DNA of 64,000 nucleotides from Planctomycetaceae bacterium (lineage in GTDB: Bacteria > Planctomycetota > Planctomycetia > Planctomycetales > Planctomycetaceae). The DNA lies in contig JABURQ010000154.1 in NCBI GenBank assembly GCA_014762625.1, positions 16,400-80,399 of the forward strand, written 5' to 3'. The notes below the pieces were generated by a model. That model did not search any database and was not told the origin of the DNA. It worked only from the letters and a program-made list of their open reading frames with translations. The first letter of the stretch is position 1, and every line of letters begins with the position of its first letter. This document shows, in pieces, positions 63,050 to 64,000 of the stretch. A program made the translations under genes and the position numbers.

Positions 63050-64000
63050 ATGAGTACAGAGACAACGCTCGAAGATCGAATCGCAGAAATCTACCTCTAC
63101 CTTGGCGAACACTTCGCCGACCTGAAACCCGACGAAGTTGCCGAACTCCGGGTCTTGGGCGAACGCTCCGCAATGAGCGGTTTCTACGACGACCTCGAAG
63201 AGATGGCCCAGCAAGCCGCCGTTTTGGACGACGAAGGCTGGGCCGTCTACTACGGACTCAACCCTCGCCGGAAGAACATCACCGACTCCCCGAACGAAAT
63301 AGGCAGTCGTGTGGGCGGCAAAGACAAGGACGTGACACGCCGGGCGTGGCTCTTCCTCGATTTCGATCCCGACAAAACACCGGAAGGGAAAGGACAGTGT
63401 GCAACAAAACAAGAGAAGGACGCGGCCCGGTCTCGCGTAAAAACCGTCGCGAAGTGGCTCGCGGCGAAAGGTTTCGGCTCGCCTAAAATCGTGGATTCGG
63501 GAAACGGCTACCACGTTCTCTATAAGGTGGATCTGCCGACGGACACCGATCTCTGCGAGGGAGTTTTGCGGGCGGCAAAGGCCGAGTTTGGTATCGAAAT
63601 GGACAGCGTTTTCGACGCGGCCCGAATCGCGAGACTGCCGGGCGGACTCAACCGCAAAGGGAACAACACCGCCGAAAGACCGCATCGCAGGGCCAAACTC
63701 TTGGGTGGTAAACCGAAAACCGTCCCACCCGCCACACTCCGCAAGGTGGCTCTGGGCCATGCGGCCCAACCGGCCACGCGCCGCGAACCGGCGAAAACGG
63801 GAAAACTCCCCATTTCCGAAACTCGCTGGGCCGCAGCCAATAGTTGGCTGGCGAAACAACCCGCTGCCATCGAAGGAGACGGTGGCGACAAGCAGACCTT
63901 TACTGTCTGCTGCTTCCTCGCCAGAGATTTCGCACTCGAATGGGACGACGCGTGGGAACTCCTACTGGAGTACAACGAGCGTTGCAACCCGCCGTGGGAC
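63050..64000 (+). CDS. Primase-polymerase-like (AEP superfamily) protein, N-terminal part
   Basis: A frame of 317 codons from ATG 63050 runs off the window without a stop. The sequence has the archaeo-eukaryotic primase motifs in order: FLDFDPD with the metal-binding DxD (Asp104, Asp106), then SGNGYHVLYKVDLP (Gly151-His155), then RIARLPGGLNRKG (about 192-204). These match the N-terminal polymerase domain of mobile-element primase-polymerases, which often continue into a helicase. The frame is missing from lists that need a stop codon. It would serve autonomous replication of the element. Confidence 0.78.
   Translation, partial: MSTETTLEDRIAEIYLYLGEHFADLKPDEVAELRVLGERSAMSGFYDDLEEMAQQAAVLDDEGWAVYYGLNPRRKNITDSPNEIGSRVGGKDKDVTRRAWLFLDFDPDKTPEGKGQCATKQEKDAARSRVKTVAKWLAAKGFGSPKIVDSGNGYHVLYKVDLPTDTDLCEGVLRAAKAEFGIEMDSVFDAARIARLPGGLNRKGNNTAERPHRRAKLLGGKPKTVPPATLRKVALGHAAQPATRREPAKTGKLPISETRWAAANSWLAKQPAAIEGDGGDKQTFTVCCFLARDFALEWDDAWELLLEYNERCNPPWD

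Noticed and set aside
62896..63486. A 196-codon plus-strand frame with many Arg residues
   Set aside because: It is a shifted shadow of the primase-polymerase gene, whose own frame has clear AEP motifs and starts at 63050.
61901..63859. A 652-codon open frame on the minus strand at the right end
   Set aside because: It runs antisense to the primase-polymerase gene and overlaps the integrase and its partner in another frame. It is low in motifs and rich in Arg, Ser and Pro, as expected of a shadow frame in G+C-rich DNA.

Overview
The window looks like a metal-resistance and defence region of a Gram-negative bacterium, most likely a planctomycete. This is an inference from the repeated secreted lipoproteins with CxxCH motifs, the 1160-1170 residue heavy-metal RND pumps with extra internal segments, and the style of the recombinases; no rRNA or marker gene fixes the taxon. 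The G+C content is moderate up to about 61 kb and visibly higher after that.

Layout. (1) 1-30.9 kb is a dense copper/heavy-metal region. It holds an FMN glutamate-synthase-like protein, an APC permease, a two-helix K+-channel-like protein, a Tat-exported multicopper oxidase with a TolC partner, a second TolC, two tandem adaptor-pump (CusB-CusA type) cassettes each preceded by a secreted Cys-rich protein, a Cu+ P-type ATPase (CPC motif), an NDH-2-like dehydrogenase, a CxxCH lipoprotein, and several small exported proteins sharing a CPxxxxxLGSMG...CCxGC domain. (2) 31.1-39.8 kb is a defence block: a complete Wadjet operon (JetA-B-C-D, minus strand) with a divergent HTH-ImmA/IrrE protein and a translationally coupled PIN-domain nuclease. 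(3) 40-47.5 kb returns to metal efflux: a third adaptor-pump pair whose pump gene is split by a 933-bp IS5-family element flanked by CTAG duplications, plus His-rich exported proteins. (4) 47.8-51.9 kb is a ubiquitin-like conjugation operon in two genes (a triple Ubl-E2 fusion and a JAB-E1 fusion). It is divergent from an XRE repressor and ImmA/IrrE protease pair across a readable sigma-70-type promoter with TGCTAA half-sites. (5) 52-60.4 kb carries recombination functions: a serine recombinase operon, a winged-helix protein and two convergent related tyrosine integrases. (6) From about 61 kb a G+C-richer integrative element begins at a displaced 3' half of a tRNA-Ser. Its integrase, a small accessory protein and a primase-polymerase-like gene run off the right edge.

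How the parts work together. The metal genes cover cytosol-to-periplasm export (P-type ATPase), periplasm-to-outside export (RND, adaptor, TolC), periplasmic oxidation (multicopper oxidase) and periplasmic binding (Cys- and His-rich proteins). The two defence operons have different mechanisms but the same neighbourhood plan: a divergent HTH plus ImmA/IrrE metallopeptidase module. That suggests a shared protease-relieved repression switch, as known for CapH/CapP of CBASS. The Ubl system, with three Ubl repeats (GG after the second and third) fused to an E2-like domain and paired with a JAB-E1 protein, is the least characterised system here.
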